Below, one piece after another: positions 51,962 through 63,222 of a stretch of 64,000 bases of DNA. Position 1 is the stretch's first letter. Each line of letters starts with the position of its first letter. Location: positions 5,394,001 through 5,458,000 of the forward strand of contig NC_089390.1 in NCBI RefSeq assembly GCF_003171515.1, written 5' to 3'. The stretch is from Pyrenophora tritici-repentis. Lineage: Eukaryota; Ascomycota; Dothideomycetes; Pleosporales; Pleosporaceae. A program made the translations under genes and the position numbers. The notes under the pieces are model-generated. The model had not been told where the DNA came from. It did not search any database and was given only the letters and a program-made list of their open reading frames with translations.

Positions 51962-53434
51962 ATGGCTTCTTTCGACTACGACACGCTTCCCGTCAACCCG
52001 GCTGAGAAGGGCAAGCCATACCGTCAACCTCTCAAGGGACAGTTGGCATTGGCCGGATTCAAAAATCTCACTCCTTTCAATGAGGTAGATTTAAAGACGA
52101 TCGCCAAGCAATAGGATGTAGAAAATCATCCCAATATGCTAGGCCTGTTGACCCAAAAGGTCAATCTCCCAAAAAAGCAGGAAGATGATCTCAGGCTAAA
52201 ATACGATCCTTTGCGCAAGCGGAGGCAACGCGAGTAGGCTGACAGGAAAGCTGCCAAGAAGGCCAAGGAGGTAGACTCGGCGACTACGAAAGGAAAGCAG
52301 TCACGCAAAGGTACGCAAAACGCCAAGAAGACACATACAGTTAAGTTTGATTCGCAGAGAGCGATGCTAACAATTTTGAAGGGAAAGGCGAGGACGCAGA
52401 GAACGATGAAGACAGCGACATTGAGATGGGCGAAGATGGTTCTGTAGCGCCCGAGGACGAGGATGGACACCAAGAGCATTTCCCAGCTCGTGCATCAAGC
52501 GCGATTGCGGCAAAGACGAAGCGCAAGCGAACGGAAGATGCGACGACGACGGCTAGCAAACGACTCCAGACAGCACCAGCGCATCTCCGAGCCGGAACCG
52601 AGCCCCTACAACAGCTACGCCAGCCGCAGGCGGCCCCAAAGTCTCTCATGGTGGCATTGAAGTGTGGAGATCGCCTCCGGGATACTTTGGCACGTGTTGG
52701 GAGATCTTCGACAATGGCACCTGCCCTCAATGCAGGACCAGCGATACATCACACCGCGCTTGACCAGAGTCAGACAGTCACTCAGACTTCCGAGGTGACT
52801 GGGCCACGTGCTGATACGAACACTACTGAGGAAAACAGCCATGCGAGATATAAAGCATGTGTAGATCCAAATGCAGTGGGAAACATCGCGGAAATCATGC
52901 AGGGTGCGCAGATTAAGTCGGCTGTTGACCAGACACATCAAAATGGGACCCCCCACACTCCCTTGCTTTCGTCGTCTTCAAAGCAAGCACATGCCAAGAA
53001 GACAGCCATCCCCGAGAAAAACACCAGTCTTAATGTAACTCCGATTCTTCGTTCGGGACTTCTCAATAAACCAAGACTCTCATATGATGACCGCTCTCTG
53101 GTCCAACGTAGTGAGATGTTGGCCCTTACCCCGAATGCGAGTAATATTTCTGGCACAAGCAACAAAGAAGAAGATGAGCATCTCGATGGTGAGGTGAATG
53201 AGAGGGGCGAGGGATATGGAATGGGGACAAGATGCAAGGCGGTGGGCACCCTGGGAACCCACAAGACGGATGATTGGTCGATGGCCCCTGATCCCCCGAT
53301 TTTCTGATCACGACTTTACTGGTACCCTTTCCGGCCCTGAGCAAGTGGCAAGGATTGACATAGCACGGAACAAGGCTTGTGAAGAGGCAGAACGAGAGGG
53401 CAGAACGAGAGGGCAGAACTCTAGAGTCTCCTAA
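51962..53434 (+). pseudogene. Uncharacterised gene, decayed, promoter displaced
   Basis: The frame starts MASFDYDTLPVNPAEKGKPY and has TAG codons at 52112-52114 and 52235-52237. A basic stretch (KYDPLRKRRQRE) lies between them. A 47-nt intron (about 52310-52356, GTACGC...CAG) then joins it in phase to ESDANNFEGKGEDAEN and the long frame ending at 53307. Near 53290 the reading seems to shift to FSDHDFTGTLSGPEQVARID, which ends at 53434. The product would be charged, with a Lys/Arg-rich nuclear-signal-like segment and a Ser/Thr-rich middle. Function is unknown. The MITE inversion removed the upstream region. Confidence 0.6.
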
Positions 53435-53476
53435 GCGAAGTCCTGTCTGGAATTGGTGGGACCATGTAAAGCACTA

Positions 53477-53719
53477 GGGTTGCGCAACATTCTCTGGGAT
53501 GTTATCACTCATCCCTAAAATTAGTACTATAGTCAGCATTAATTCCTTTGTTTCGGAAAACATAGCGCCATAGTCGCAGTACGGATGCGGTAGTAGTAGA
53601 GCTTCTTTGTTCGTAGATCACTACAATTTTGAATATCGCTTTTTGAGAACGCTTTGTTCTTAAATTTTGCACATAATCTGTGAGAGGAAACCATTGAACT
53701 GTGAATCATTGCGCAACCG
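53477..53719. mobile_element. Possible Tc1/mariner-type MITE
   Basis: 243 bp bounded by TA on both sides. The ends GGGTTGCGCAA and TTGCGCAACCG form an inverted repeat of 10 of 11. There is no coding sequence. The repeats are short and contain a self-complementary core, so chance is possible. Confidence 0.35.
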
Positions 53720-53752
53720 TATCAGAAAATCTTAATACGCGCCCTGCTCCCT

Positions 53753-54172
53753 GTGATACAACCTACCCCATACCTGTCGAAAAATTCAAGTGAAGAACAA
53801 GAGGAAGATGCAAAGAACAAGAGCGAAGGTATTGGATATCCATCATGGGCTGGCGGCAGGCTGGGGAGGGTTAGTTTCACCAGTTTGACTAACAAGCTTG
53901 TTGAACGTCAGCGGCAGCACGATGAAGTTGCTGTTAACCTCACTGCCCTTGTCCGGGAGCATATCCGACTACTGGAGGCTGGCGACCAGGAGGCACTGAC
54001 TAAGTTCGAGGAAAACCGAGGAAAATCAGCCACAACGCAAGAACGTCGTGCCATGGGCAAAGCTCTTGCAGACGACCAGGCCATCTTGGAAGATTTTTTA
54101 TATTATCAAGTTGCTGCACATCGTCGGCTTAGGCTACGCGCTCTCGAAGAGGGTAGCAAGGGAAAGACCTGA
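53753..54172 (+). pseudogene. Coding remnant, no start codon
   Basis: An open frame of about 139 codons without an ATG near its beginning. The Glu/Arg-rich helical sequence (SLTNKLVERQRQHDEVAVNL; EDFLYYQVAAHRRLRLRALEE) is clearly protein-like. It is in the same frame as the end of the preceding decayed gene, with the possible MITE in between, and may be a later part of that gene or a lost exon of the next one. No function is assigned. Confidence 0.45.
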
Positions 54173-54195
54173 GGGGTAAATCCAAAGGAAGTTCG

Positions 54196-55965
54196 ATGTT
54201 TCCCAATGATATTGCTGAACCCGGCCGCAAATCAATGCTGAACAACTATGACAGATGGGGGATTAAAAGGCCTGAGCATCGAAACGGTCTCATCAATTGG
54301 GCGGGCGGTGTTATTGAGAGACAGAGCACAGATCCATCAGGGCACCTGACCCGACCAAATGAGCTACATCTTTGGACTCCGGTATACCGGAGAAGGCCTG
54401 TTGGATTTGGGGTAACGCTAAAGGAGAATGATAAGATCACAGAAAATGAACCCACGATAGATGAGGAGGCTTTAGCTGCAAGATTGGAAGAGATCGAAAG
54501 CCGAGCTATTCCAGACGAGAGCGTTACCTACGACACACATACCGCTAGAAGAGAGGCCGAGTGCCAACGTTACCATGGAACAGAGCCTGAAGGACACACA
54601 CGACCGAATACATCGACGATCCTCGTCAGAAACGGCCCCAAGGGAAAAGAGACAATTGATAGCTTCCGAAAGCTCCAGACCAGTCAGGGTATCTTCATCT
54701 CTGCGATGGAGTCCTCGTATGACTGGCGCACCTCCTATGACTTCCTCGGACCAGTAAAATGTGGGTTTCATCAGCAATTCACGCTGAGTGAGGAACGCGA
54801 GACCATCGACGAACCACCTGAAGAAAGGCATAATACCAGCCAAGACCCAATCGAGTTTGATCAAAGATATCGTCTGCTCGAAGCGGTAGTCCCCGTAGAA
54901 ACGGCTGGTACGAACGTAGCCGGCTCACCTCCAAAGACAAACAATGGCAAAGAGAAAGCAGGTGGGAGCAAACCTCCAAAGACGAACAATGGGAAAGAAA
55001 AAACAGGAGAGAGTAGCCAGAGCCAGAAGCGGGGAAGAGCAGAAGACATTCAATACCCGTATGGGGTGAAAGACCTGCAGGATATTGATGGCGAGCCAAA
55101 AAGGATCAAGCTTCGCAACGAACGCCTGGACGGACATCTTCCGCTGGTAGCCACAGAATGGTGTGAGGAGACGGATGGTCGACGTGAGTGGCATCTCGGC
55201 ATGCAATATCATCCATCTTCACCTGTCGACTCACCACCGCACGTGCCGATTAATCCGGTTAATATTGATCTCAATACCATTCCTGCAGATTCTCCAGATG
55301 GTAATTTCGACTCTATCGAGAACTCAAAGACAAGATGTACACATATACCAGACCGATGTCGCGCATGGTGGAAGCACGCACCAGACGAATGCTGGGTGGT
55401 AAAATCTGTACAAGCACCTCGACCCGCCATTCCGGATCCAATATTACATCCTTTTGAGAAGATAGATCTACCACAAGACTTCGAATTGTCAAACAGAGGC
55501 CGCAACATCTACCAGCAAAGGATTGGTGATCATTATGGAATCATGGATCAAGGGCAGGCTCGCTGGCCAAGGGTCGGGGTCAGGGTCCCCTATGAGCCAA
55601 TGACATATGATGACCTAAAGCCAAATAATGAGGGTGATGGACAAGCCGACTACATAGTCGAGAATGCAGCCAACGACAACGATGATACAACCCCCACGCT
55701 GCCTGTGATAACAGTGCCAGGGGGAGTGAATAGGAATGCATTCAAAGTGCACTCCTTGGCTGCGCCCTTGATCCCCATGTTACCGGGAAGAGCATACGGG
55801 CCTTATGATGACGATTCCCCGGCTAGTACCGACATCGACTCAGACGACGATAGCGACTTATTCCTCGCATCATATCAGGAGTGTTCCGGTATTCCGCCGC
55901 CTCCTGCCACTACGACGGGTGGTTCTCCGACGGTTCCGGAGGCACCAGGCCCCGTCTCTACATGA
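54196..55965 (+). CDS. Hypothetical protein, 589 residues
   Basis: One uninterrupted exon with an ATG at 54196. It is hydrophilic, with no signal peptide or membrane helix. Visible features: a Trp/Arg/Asn-rich N-terminus (NNYDRWGIKRPEHRNGLINW); two tandem copies of PPKTNNGKEK at about residues 250-275; a basic segment (QKRGRAED); and an acidic Asp/Ser-rich part near the end (DIDSDDDSDLF). I recognise no family. The neighbours are decayed genes and mobile elements, so this may be a lineage-specific gene. An upstream exon in 53753-54172 cannot be excluded. Confidence 0.55.
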   Translation: MFPNDIAEPGRKSMLNNYDRWGIKRPEHRNGLINWAGGVIERQSTDPSGHLTRPNELHLWTPVYRRRPVGFGVTLKENDKITENEPTIDEEALAARLEEIESRAIPDESVTYDTHTARREAECQRYHGTEPEGHTRPNTSTILVRNGPKGKETIDSFRKLQTSQGIFISAMESSYDWRTSYDFLGPVKCGFHQQFTLSEERETIDEPPEERHNTSQDPIEFDQRYRLLEAVVPVETAGTNVAGSPPKTNNGKEKAGGSKPPKTNNGKEKTGESSQSQKRGRAEDIQYPYGVKDLQDIDGEPKRIKLRNERLDGHLPLVATEWCEETDGRREWHLGMQYHPSSPVDSPPHVPINPVNIDLNTIPADSPDGNFDSIENSKTRCTHIPDRCRAWWKHAPDECWVVKSVQAPRPAIPDPILHPFEKIDLPQDFELSNRGRNIYQQRIGDHYGIMDQGQARWPRVGVRVPYEPMTYDDLKPNNEGDGQADYIVENAANDNDDTTPTLPVITVPGGVNRNAFKVHSLAAPLIPMLPGRAYGPYDDDSPASTDIDSDDDSDLFLASYQECSGIPPPPATTTGGSPTVPEAPGPVST

Positions 55966-56898
55966 AGGATCGGTTAGGATGCCTCCCCCAGAATCGTTAA
56001 GTGCGAAACACGAATTCTGTTTAGTGTCATCTGCTGATTTTTTAGATCTATATTGTTTTCAATTACGATGCCATCGAAATCAGAATAAGAAGGAATCGCC
56101 TTGTGCCATTTCTTTGTTCGCGCGTCACAACGCGTCGAGACGCCGACGAATAGCAATGCGGGTTAAGTAATAAGCGTGCTGTGGGAGCTGGTTTGTGGGC
56201 TGGTCAAAAATGATTGAATGGATATAGTATCGCGAAAGAATTCGAATTTATGTTTGGCGACGTCGGACGTCGTGTGAAGATGAGATGGGGTCACCGCTTC
56301 CGGGGCTCACCTGCTTAGTAAGACAATGACGTGCTCATGAAGACCCACTTTTCCCGCTAGTCCCAAACCACCGCCATCCCGAACCACTTTCCAACCATTG
56401 TTCGCCGCTGTTTACGACATCTAACTGCTGGGTGCCGCCATGCTTTGCAATGATGGGAGCATTCCCCGTATCCCCTGACCTTTATTTCCCCTGATCACAA
56501 ATGTCGCAAAGCTTTGAGCCAGAGCGTTTCTTGGGTTTGTGCTGGATACTCGAGGTTTGAGAATTGCTGCTTGTTTTATGGAGTTTGATACGGGAACATT
56601 GGGATCGACGGAGCTCTTAGACATTGCATCGCAATAAAGTATCTTCTCTAGTTGTCGGCATCGTCGTGTGAAGGATGCATAAGACCAAAGCGCAGGTGCT
56701 CACAGTCGTGTTCAGATGCACAGATGATTTTAATTGATTGGTCATATGAAAAATGACCCGCTACTCTGGCATTCATTCGATGCTTCTGGGATAATACCGT
56801 CGCGAACTTCCATATACAATCTCCTAATTCCGCAGTTTGCTTGCTCGAGTACCATCACGTCTTCCTTGGACATCCTTAACTAACGGATCCCGTCGGAG
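55966..56898. other. Intergenic
   Basis: 930 bp between convergent genes. I see no gene, LTR or inverted repeat that can be supported. Confidence 0.5.
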
Positions 56899-58245
56899 CT
56901 AGGACCACTGACTCCTCGTCGGAATCTTCTCCTCTCCTTCGGGATACTTTGGATCTTCTCCTAGGTATCTCTTCCGGTTTTCCCTGTATAGTCTTCCTCC
57001 ACTTCCCTGCTCCAAATCCCAATACCTGTTGATTTCCTGGAAAACATCGTTTGGCCTACGCTTCAACTGCAATGCAAGAGTTTTTGCTTCAGAGGCTGTC
57101 GGTGGTGCTCTTGGATCGGCCGATTGTCTGCTATCGAGCCAGTACAAGTATGCGTGTCTTGCAATTACCAGCTCCCCCACAATCCATAATTTTGGGTTCC
57201 TCGGACGCTGACCTGGCAAAATCTTGATCTTGTATGTCGGTTCGACGATGCCGTCTGACTGTAGACTTATGATATCAATGGGTGGTTGTCTGAGTCCAAG
57301 AAATGTGATGATTTTTGGGTCTTGGATGATGAGGTGATCCACTGAGCTCTTATCGAGATCGACAGTAACTTGGTGTATCTGGTTATTACTGTCTCGATGC
57401 AGCCACAGGTGAAGGACTCGCGTTGATGGAATGTACTGTGCTTGCACTTCTTGGATTTGTGTAACCGGAAAGTCGTTGGGGTTCTGGATCGGAATCAGAG
57501 TGCAAAGGCCGTCGTTGTGGCTGTCGCACGTGATTCCTGCCGGAATGGCAATACCGAGTGGTGGTGCGGGTCGCGATCGTGCTGCTTGTTGACAGGTTGC
57601 TTCCTGCGTCATCTTGGTCGTGATCGTTTTGGGGCCCATCTTTCTCTGCAAACTTACAGGCTCGTCCGAATGACGTCTGCCTGCAGTACCTGCAGCACCT
57701 GCATCTTCTATCTCTACCTCTTCGCTTGTCATCGCTCTCGCCATGGCACTCTCACTAGTACGTGCACAAGGCTCTCCCACCTGAGGCTCTGCAACTGCGT
57801 CCGTCACTCTTCCTTCACCCATTTTATCATCTACCTCATCACCCAATATCGGTAGCCTGTATGACACCCTCTTCTCAGCCTCGGCATGTGCTCTGGCAAA
57901 AATGCTGTACGACGTCTTCACGTCTTCATTATCCGTGCCTTCAACGATCTTGAGTATCTTCTGCCTCCGGACCTCGAGGAACGCTCGCTTTGTATAGCCC
58001 TGTTGCATGACAACGCGCATCGTATTTACGAGGTTCTTTGCGACTTCGGCATCTACGAACTTGTTCAGATCACTTTCCAAAACTTTGAGCGCCTGTAACG
58101 TTGTGTTCGTCCCAAACGGAGCCGGTGTGTCGGCCTGAGTGACTTCGATAGAGGTTTTGTTCGATGAGGCCGGAGCGAGTGGTCGATCTTGTTGCGCATC
58201 TTGCGCGTGCTGGCGCTGAATGGGGGTATCGCTTTCTGCAGACAT
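56899..58245 (-). CDS. Hypothetical protein, 448 residues
   Basis: Single intact exon. The N-terminal third is polar (Gln, Asp, Ala, Thr). A helical region (TTLQALKVLESDLNKFVDAEV...KRAFLEVRRQKILKIV) covers about residues 48-105. The C-terminal half is compact, with beta-rich segments (VLHLWLHRDSNNQIHQVTVDL; LWIVGELVIARHAYLYWLDS) and a basic end. No known domain, signal or membrane helix is seen. The good reading frame and normal composition suggest a real gene of unknown role. Confidence 0.55.
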   Translation of the reverse strand: MSAESDTPIQRQHAQDAQQDRPLAPASSNKTSIEVTQADTPAPFGTNTTLQALKVLESDLNKFVDAEVAKNLVNTMRVVMQQGYTKRAFLEVRRQKILKIVEGTDNEDVKTSYSIFARAHAEAEKRVSYRLPILGDEVDDKMGEGRVTDAVAEPQVGEPCARTSESAMARAMTSEEVEIEDAGAAGTAGRRHSDEPVSLQRKMGPKTITTKMTQEATCQQAARSRPAPPLGIAIPAGITCDSHNDGLCTLIPIQNPNDFPVTQIQEVQAQYIPSTRVLHLWLHRDSNNQIHQVTVDLDKSSVDHLIIQDPKIITFLGLRQPPIDIISLQSDGIVEPTYKIKILPGQRPRNPKLWIVGELVIARHAYLYWLDSRQSADPRAPPTASEAKTLALQLKRRPNDVFQEINRYWDLEQGSGGRLYRENRKRYLGEDPKYPEGEEKIPTRSQWS

Positions 58246-58627
58246 CGTTGTCTATCTAGATTGCCTCCAAGACGTGATAAATTAAGGGACCGGAGATTGT
58301 CAAGCGACGCAGATACTATTTGTGCAGGCGCAAACTTGCCTTAGTTTGATCCACCTTCACCTGCGCGCTGACGCCTGTATGCTAGTGGGGCGGCCACCTG
58401 AAACGAGGCTTTGACCGACCTATGACAATCTATGACATTCCATGTAGAACACTAAAGCAAATTGGTACGTTTCCAATACTGCCCGGTCGTGTTGGCCATA
58501 TAGCGGGGACTCTTGACACAACGTCGTGACCACCAAAAACCCACGAATCGCAATTTTTCAGTATTTCAACCGATCCCAAAACAGCTTTGAGAGGTCCATA
58601 TTTCGAAATAACAACTTGAGAGGCTAT
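58246..58627. other. Intergenic, upstream of the 448-residue gene
   Basis: 382 bp with no gene or repeat seen. It should hold the promoter of the gene at 58245 and the 3' end of the broken gene at 58628. Confidence 0.45.
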
Positions 58628-59474
58628 CTACCATTCACGTGCCATCAAAAGAGGCTTCAGATACTCTGTTAGCTTATCGATTCTATCTAGGAGCTCAAAA
58701 AGAATATGACTTTGCCTTCTGGAATCTGCCAACAACACCGCATCAACTTTCCTTAGTGGTACGGGTCTGCCCGTGGCCGTTTCAAGCACCAGCATCGCTT
58801 CTCTGCGATCCTTGGCAGCTTTTTTGAATTCCTCGTTGACCCGTGGGTGCTCCTCTTCAGCCGCGTCAATTTTGCTTTTTATATCAGCAAGTTTGTGAAG
58901 CTCCCTTTTATCATATGTATCGAGCAACTGCAGGGGGGCCGAGTAATGTCTGAGCCGTATGCCCATAACTTTAAGATGGCTCTGCCTCAATGTTTCCACA
59001 GCAGTGACGTAGGCACGCTCTTCCAAAGAGCTGTTTGGATCAAATAGCTCAGGATATTGAGATCGTAAAAATTCGTCATAGAGTTCTGCTGGCAGCTGGG
59101 CCTCTTCTTCAGTTGGTTCTCGAACATATTCCGTGCCATCACTTTCGTCATCCTCTTCATCCTCCTCTTCACCTTCACCCCCCTCCTCATCAACAAGTGT
59201 ATTCTTTGCCTGTCGCTCTACGTATTCTTCGAGATCCTTTTGGAAATTGTCGTTTAGTTCCTTCTCTATCGAATTGACCTTTTTTTAACGCTTGATAAGC
59301 TGTGCTGTGCTCGGGGATTTCGAGGAACGTAGAGTGGTCTTCATCTGTAGCTGATTCTTTGAACATAATATCTTTGTGGACTGATGCATCGACCCGCTGA
59401 AAGCTTGACGTTTTACTGGTCGTATTTTCTTCGTCTTTGTTTCTCCTAGTCCCAGCACCAAATATGTTCGACAT
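58628..59474 (-). pseudogene. Helical acidic protein gene with one frameshift
   Basis: The frame from the ATG at 59474 (MSNIFGAGTRRNKDEEN) reaches QALKK near 59285. At a run of seven A on the minus strand (about 59282-59288) the homologous reading moves to another frame, VNSIEKELNDNFQKDLEEYVERQ. It continues through a Glu/Asp-rich stretch to LFDPNSSLEERAYVTAVETL and the stop at 58628. Six A instead of seven would keep one frame of about 280 residues. It is predicted to be a coiled coil. It is either a real one-base insertion or a sequencing error in a homopolymer. Function is unknown. Confidence 0.55.
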
Positions 59475-60116
59475 ATCACCAAGGTTACCAGCTCCTGTGG
59501 TAGCTGAAGTGTCGATAAGTGCTGAATTTTCGAATTGTGGAAGCAGATGCTTCGACTATTCATGTCACCTCTGGATTGTATACATTCCCTGTGACCGTAG
59601 CGTTGTGCTTTGCTACCCAAGTCTTCTGACAGTAACGAGATGACTGACGTGTCATACGCATCACCACATCCAGTTCTATAGGAATGCGAAACTCTAAAAA
59701 CCTCGTATCGTCATCTTTGCGGTCAGATAGAAGGCTTATGTGAAAGTTGGAGTTGGACCCTGATTGCGCCACTGAATGCTGTCGCGTGTATAATATCAGA
59801 CATGTCACCAGACCCTGTGCGTCACCTTGGCAGCCGTGATGGAACTCCCTCATGGCAGACGACGGGGCATGGGATATCAGGTGCAAATGATAGGTATCCA
59901 AGAAATAGCCATGCATTGTGGAGACTTAAGAGGTACCAGACCGAGTTCAAAAGTACCTAATAATTATCTAGACGGGACTTACAAACGAAAGGCGCCCAGC
60001 TCACCACCAGCACGCAGGGTGTGTACCCATGCTTCTTGGCTGCCACAGGCACACGACCCTTTGTATAGAAGTCCACTTCAAACCGTTCCATCTCCATGAT
60101 CGGGCTGGAGTGACAT
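59475..60116. other. No gene seen
   Basis: 642 bp. The frame upstream of 59474 stays open for about 25 codons and then meets stops; nothing else can be supported. Confidence 0.4.
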
Positions 60117-61024
60117 CTAAAGGGCCGATCCCAGCGTACTCACAAGAGTCTTGCCCTCAAAAACCTCCTCGACGAACTCTTTCCAGCCCTTGTTACGCTT
60201 GCCGGCAATAAGATTGGCAAGAATCCAGCGACACTCCTCCGACACGTAGGCCTGCACAACCACACGAAAGCGAACTCTGGTGTTGCGTCGAATCTTCTGT
60301 ACGGTGCGCTTGCTGAGCATTGTGATGTTCTTTTGTGGAGATCAATTCCGGGGTGGAAACTCGCAATCGTTCTCTTCTTTCCTGCTTTGTCGATAAGTTT
60401 GACGACCAGCTTGTGCTTCTGGTCGCTGACGGTGCCGGTTGGAAGCAGCTTGAACCGGTCGGGGACAAAATGCGTGAATTCGGGTTCTGCGTTGAGTTCG
60501 TCGTCCTTGTTGTAATCGGTGGCGTGTTTGCCCCAAGTGACGTTGCGGAAAGGCTCTGGCTTGGTGGTGTCTTTGACGGCACTCAGGAGGTCGTCAGCGT
60601 CCGAGTCGTAGTACTCGATGCCAGCATTGGTGGCTTCGGCGGTTAGGGCTGCATGTTCGGGCTTGGTGATGCCATGCATGTGCTGATTGCGCCTCATGGG
60701 GGTCGCAACGCCCGGAATAATGGGTGGATGGGTGGCGACCTTGACGACCTTTCTGGCTCGAGATTTTCGTGGCATGTCAATCTCTGGGTCTCTGTCGTCT
60801 CCAGGGTGAGCCGCACACCCGGAAGCCTTGCGTCTGAGACCAGCGAAGGCGGCAGATGGGGGTGAGCCATTGAGGGCGGACTGGATGCAGCGCAACTTAA
60901 TCTTCAAGCCACTGCTGAGGCCAACAAAGGCGGTAGGTGGTGGTGAGTCATGGAGAGCGGACTGGATGCAGCCCAGCTTAATCTTCAAGCCGCTGCGTGT
61001 GGATGTGTTCTTGGGGGTCGACAT
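60117..61024 (-). pseudogene. Decayed hypothetical gene with duplicated N-terminal unit
   Basis: It starts at 61024 (MSTPKNTSTRSGLKIKLGCI). Two 27-residue tandem units (SGLKIKLxCIQSAL...) follow, then a basic segment (MPRKSRARKVVKV) and VTWGKHATDYNKDDE up to DKAGKKRTIAS near 60360. There the reading shifts frame, meets a TGA in the FPPRN context (about 60345), and continues in another frame with LSKRTVQKIRRNTRVRFRVVV and RWILANLIAGKRNKGWKEFVEE. The C-terminal part resembles a repeated Pleosporales gene type known to me only by pattern. A frameshift and a stop make it non-functional as read. Confidence 0.55.
60834..60995. repeat. 81-bp tandem duplication
   Basis: Two units, 60834-60914 and 60915-60995, about 85% alike by eye, both in frame within the minus-strand gene (27 residues per unit). 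Confidence 0.82.
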
Positions 61025-62476
61025 CGTGCGGTAGATGCCTGGTCGAAGGGATTTTGGGTACGTTATTGATCGATCTACAAAGCGGCAAAAGTAAGATGAC
61101 CGTGCCAAAGAAGTAGAAGTTGCTGAGTGTTCTGTCGAAGAAGCAGGGGAATGCTGCGAAGTTCTAAGTATGAGGACTTACTACCGAGCGCTACTGGTGA
61201 CGGCTGCTTCTATTGTTCGTTTAATTGCTATTGTCTTGTAGTAAACAAGCCAATAACAGATATGTCTCGTCCATGTCCCCGCCACGTGAAAGGCAAACGT
61301 CGGTATTTTGGGGAAACCAAGAGGTGAATGCGGCTCAAATGGGATATGATCTGCACCCACTACTGTGAGCCAGGTTCTGCATTGTGTTCAAACAGATCGA
61401 TGGGCCTATTTCCAAGTAGTTCTGAAAGGTTGTATCGTGTACATGTTACTGATTGATAGTAGAGTCCAGGATGCTTTCATAGTCGAGCGAGTTATCGGAA
61501 CCGTGGCGTCAGGAGTTTTATTCACTGCGATGCAGAATCATCTGTCCGATTCGTGGTATAATCCACATATCATGCAAATAACGTGCCTCTTTTGTTGAAT
61601 GTCGTCCATTGCATGCGTGACGCCAGTATCTGGAACGACCGCATAATCTGCAAATCAGCGATGCTGAATGGTGCGATAGATTCGCAAAGCTATCACTTGA
61701 CGGTTCCTTCTGATACACATTCACCTAGGTCAATCGGCAAGCTGAGTGAGTGTGGATGGGCCATGTTAAACACGTCTCTTCCCAGTATACCTTGCGTTGA
61801 TTGGATAATCACATATTATAGTATGACACGATCAACAGTTACAAACATCGGATTCGAGTGATATAAAGACGGGAGGGACCGTACTTAACATACAGCGTGG
61901 ATAGAAAATCGATGTGAAGAGCAGGTGTCACAACGCTCCAGATACGCGTCACGCTGACTAGTTCCCAAAGGGGTCTAGATTGGTATATGACATCATCGGT
62001 CCCCGCTGCACTCCTTCTGCGGCACTCTGACTCTGTAACGCGAATAGATCTTTGGAGGCGTGAAAAAGGCGATTTAATCACATGCCCGTGTCGCTGATGA
62101 GATGCCGGCTTGTATAATCATAACTGCAATAGCATATGATCGCAAGGCAACAGCTTCGCGTGCTCACCCATCTCGCGACCACCCGCATATCTCCATACGT
62201 CTTCGCAACCGCTGATATCGCGGATCTTGTTCGGAGGACATCCAATTCTGTAAAGATTCAACATGAGCAGCGCGCCTTCCGTCTTGGTGACGATCAAGAC
62301 CTCCTCACCAATCCTCGACCTTGCCGAGCCAAAGCCACTAACTATCCGACTTGAACTCAAGCTCTTGTAACATCGCGCAATCACAATTTACAAACCATTT
62401 GCAGGGCCCCTTGATGGCAAGGCTATCCACCAAGACAGTCTTACATTCACTCAAACCGCGACCGGACGGCAGGTGC
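61025..62476. other. Intergenic with possible coding remnants
   Basis: 1.45 kb without a supported gene. Short coding-like stretches near 62400-62476 may belong with 62696-62828 (see the solo LTR at 62477). Confidence 0.35.
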
Positions 62477-62695
62477 TGTAACGGGCTGAGTCCTAGGTCA
62501 CATGACTAGGCCGCTGGCCTAGTCGCTTCCTTCCTTCTATCACTCCTTCCCCCAGCAGCCCGTGCGCCGTGCGCCAACCCAAACAAAGCGAGATGGCCGC
62601 CCACTTTCATCTTCTTCTCTTCATCTCGACTGTAAATAGCATCTGGATTAGGTAGCTGGAATACAGTACCTACAGACCGTTCACAGGTGCCACGC
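62477..62695 (+). repeat. Solo LTR, family A (Gypsy-related), copy 2
   Basis: 219 bp, TGTAACGGGCTGAG...CCGTTCACA, flanked by perfect GGTGC duplications (62472-62476 and 62696-62700). It closely resembles 42020-42228 and more distantly the LTRs of the complete Gypsy element. Confidence 0.9.
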
Positions 62696-63222
62696 AACAG
62701 GATCGAAAGATGCTACATAGGCAGCGATGATGACATCTCGTGGGCAACCCGGAAAGACCACATAACCTTGTACCCATCCCAAGAACACGTTGTAGAAATA
62801 GTTCTTCTGGCCCCAAAGAAAATATGAGGGCGTCAATCATGCTTCAATCATGGAACTGTCAAGATTCTCTGGGTTCACAGATGGTGCTGCGTACAGCATA
62901 GGGGTTATCAAGGGGGCATTCATTAGAAATTGGTACAAAGGGTCATTCTGGGGGCTATTGGGGTGTAAGATGATTGGATATACACCGGAGCAGATTCACA
63001 GATCGATAGACTATACATTCGTTCAGTCAGATCACTTCATATTCAGAGGGTGTGGAATTTAGGTGAGCCCTGAATCTCTAGATTTTCTACACTTGATATC
63101 AAGACCGCTGTAGCTGGCTTGCTATCATAGATATCCGAAAGGAACAATAGTTAAGACTACGAACATCATACTCCATCGCAAACTCCACTCTTTACCCAGT
63201 GCCGATACTAACGCGTACAATT
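62696..63222. other. Coding remnant and intergenic
   Basis: From 62696 a short plus-strand frame (CYIGSDDDISWATRKDH...VVEIVLLAPKKI, stop near 62828) looks protein-like. It continues a frame from before the solo LTR, but no start or homologue could be recognised. The rest is non-coding. Confidence 0.3.

Noticed and set aside
41835..52237. Recoded stop codons or an alternative genetic code
   Set aside because: Intact genes in the window use all three stops normally; the internal stops occur only in genes with other damage.
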